Under the pieces are notes generated by a model that saw nothing but the letters and a program-made list of their open reading frames with translations, had not been told where the DNA came from and searched no databases. The translations under genes and the position numbers were made by a program. Shown here one piece after another: positions 59,165-59,511 of a stretch of 59,511 bases of DNA; position 1 is the stretch's first letter; each line of letters opens with the position of its first letter. The DNA is from Apostichopus parvimensis (Eukaryota > Echinodermata > Holothuroidea > Aspidochirotida > Stichopodidae). The stretch covers positions 121,884 to 181,394 of the forward strand of contig KN882711.1 of assembly GCA_000934455.1 (NCBI GenBank). The letters run 5' to 3'.

Positions 59165-59511
59165 TTGGCGAATGATGAACCAAATTAATAGGTACATTAA
59201 AGGGATGTAGTCACCAAATAATACTATATATATAATGGGTGGATTAAAGGGATGTAGTCATCAAATATTACTGAACACATAATGGATTGACAAAAAGGGA
59301 TGTCAACAAATAGTATTTAACATGCATCTAATGGACTAAAGGGCTTTAGTCAAAAAATATTAATAAAGTACAGTGGATTGAAAAAAAAGGATGTAGTCAA
59401 CAAATATAACTAAACATGCATTTGATGGATTACAGGGATGTAGTCAACAAATAATACTAAACTTACAATGGATGGACTAAAGGGATGTAGTCAACGAATT
59501 AAAAAAAAAAA
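59165..59511 (+). repeat. Same minisatellite at the right edge, about 7 units
   Basis: The same unit as 4664-5440, in the same place relative to the NLR C exon. The window stops inside the array with a run of 11 A, so the array is truncated or collapsed here. Confidence 0.9.

Larger units (their letters stand above)
54239..59511 (+). repeat. Right copy of the large segmental duplication
   Basis: Partner of 1-5440. Both exonic and intronic sequence is conserved. The 14-base palindrome agacgcgcgcgtct occurs in both (1202 and 56520), as does the T-rich stretch near 1493/56812. Confidence 0.93.

Noticed and set aside
1-59511. CRISPR arrays, operons, bacterial promoters
   Set aside because: The sequence is eukaryotic; the direct repeats found lack unique equal-length spacers.

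Overview
This is eukaryotic genomic DNA: AT-rich, intron-dense, with GT-AG splice sites, poly-pyrimidine acceptors, two assembly gaps (N runs at 13076-13859 and 42355-42779) and many decayed transposon pieces. A death-effector-like/NACHT immune receptor with repeated C-terminal exons, a filamin-Ig plus PC-esterase (NXPE-like) gene, Penelope-type retroelement relics and a tRNA-derived SINE fit a marine invertebrate. An echinoderm, possibly a sea cucumber, is my inference; nothing in the window proves the species.

Main gene (+ strand, 35.3 kb to the right edge). Exon 1 (35323) starts with ATG in a strong context. Exon 2 carries a DED-like death-fold domain. Exon 3 carries a complete NACHT NTPase. 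Then comes a series of small exons that I order into a repeating four-exon cassette A-B-C-D. Four cassettes are traceable (the B exon of cassette 2 falls in an N gap), and a fifth (A-B-C) is present when the window ends. Intron phases are the same in every cassette (A 0/2, B 2/1, C 1/0, D 0/0), so each cassette is a symmetric 0-0 unit of 162-169 codons. The three 5' exons sum to exactly 616 codons. The visible protein is about 1,400 residues. The cassette carries one LRR-like turn at the A/B junction, and its D exon is a copy of the last ~44 codons of the NACHT exon. Sequence just upstream of D1 and D2 looks like the decayed preceding part of the NACHT exon, now intronic.

Left edge (0-6.6 kb). 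Bases 1 to ~5.4 kb are a second copy of 54.24-59.5 kb, including A-B-C cassette exons, introns and a ~47-bp minisatellite. It is read as the 3' end of an upstream sister NLR gene, which implies a tandem NLR cluster with roughly 54-kb spacing.

Middle (6.6-35 kb). Minus strand 16.6-18.2 kb holds the large 3'-terminal exon of a filamin-Ig/PC-esterase gene. The rest is mostly repeats: a duplicated ~370-bp block with a GOLD-like reading frame (7.66-8.40 kb), an ACACAA-rich repeat beside the first gap, an inverted copy of a dispersed repeat (14.86-15.63 kb), a broken Penelope GIY-YIG endonuclease (19.57-19.99 kb), tandem duplications at 23.4/24.3 kb and 25.0/28.2 kb, two outward-facing Penelope terminal repeats with hammerhead-ribozyme cores (31.2 and 33.4 kb), a TTAA-flanked MITE (32.2 kb), a SINE (32.84-33.12 kb) and a YqaJ recombinase fragment (33.45-33.71 kb). 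A few orphan exons with good splice sites (9.9-10.3, 26.8, 30.2/31.8, 52.9 kb) may belong to unrecognised genes.
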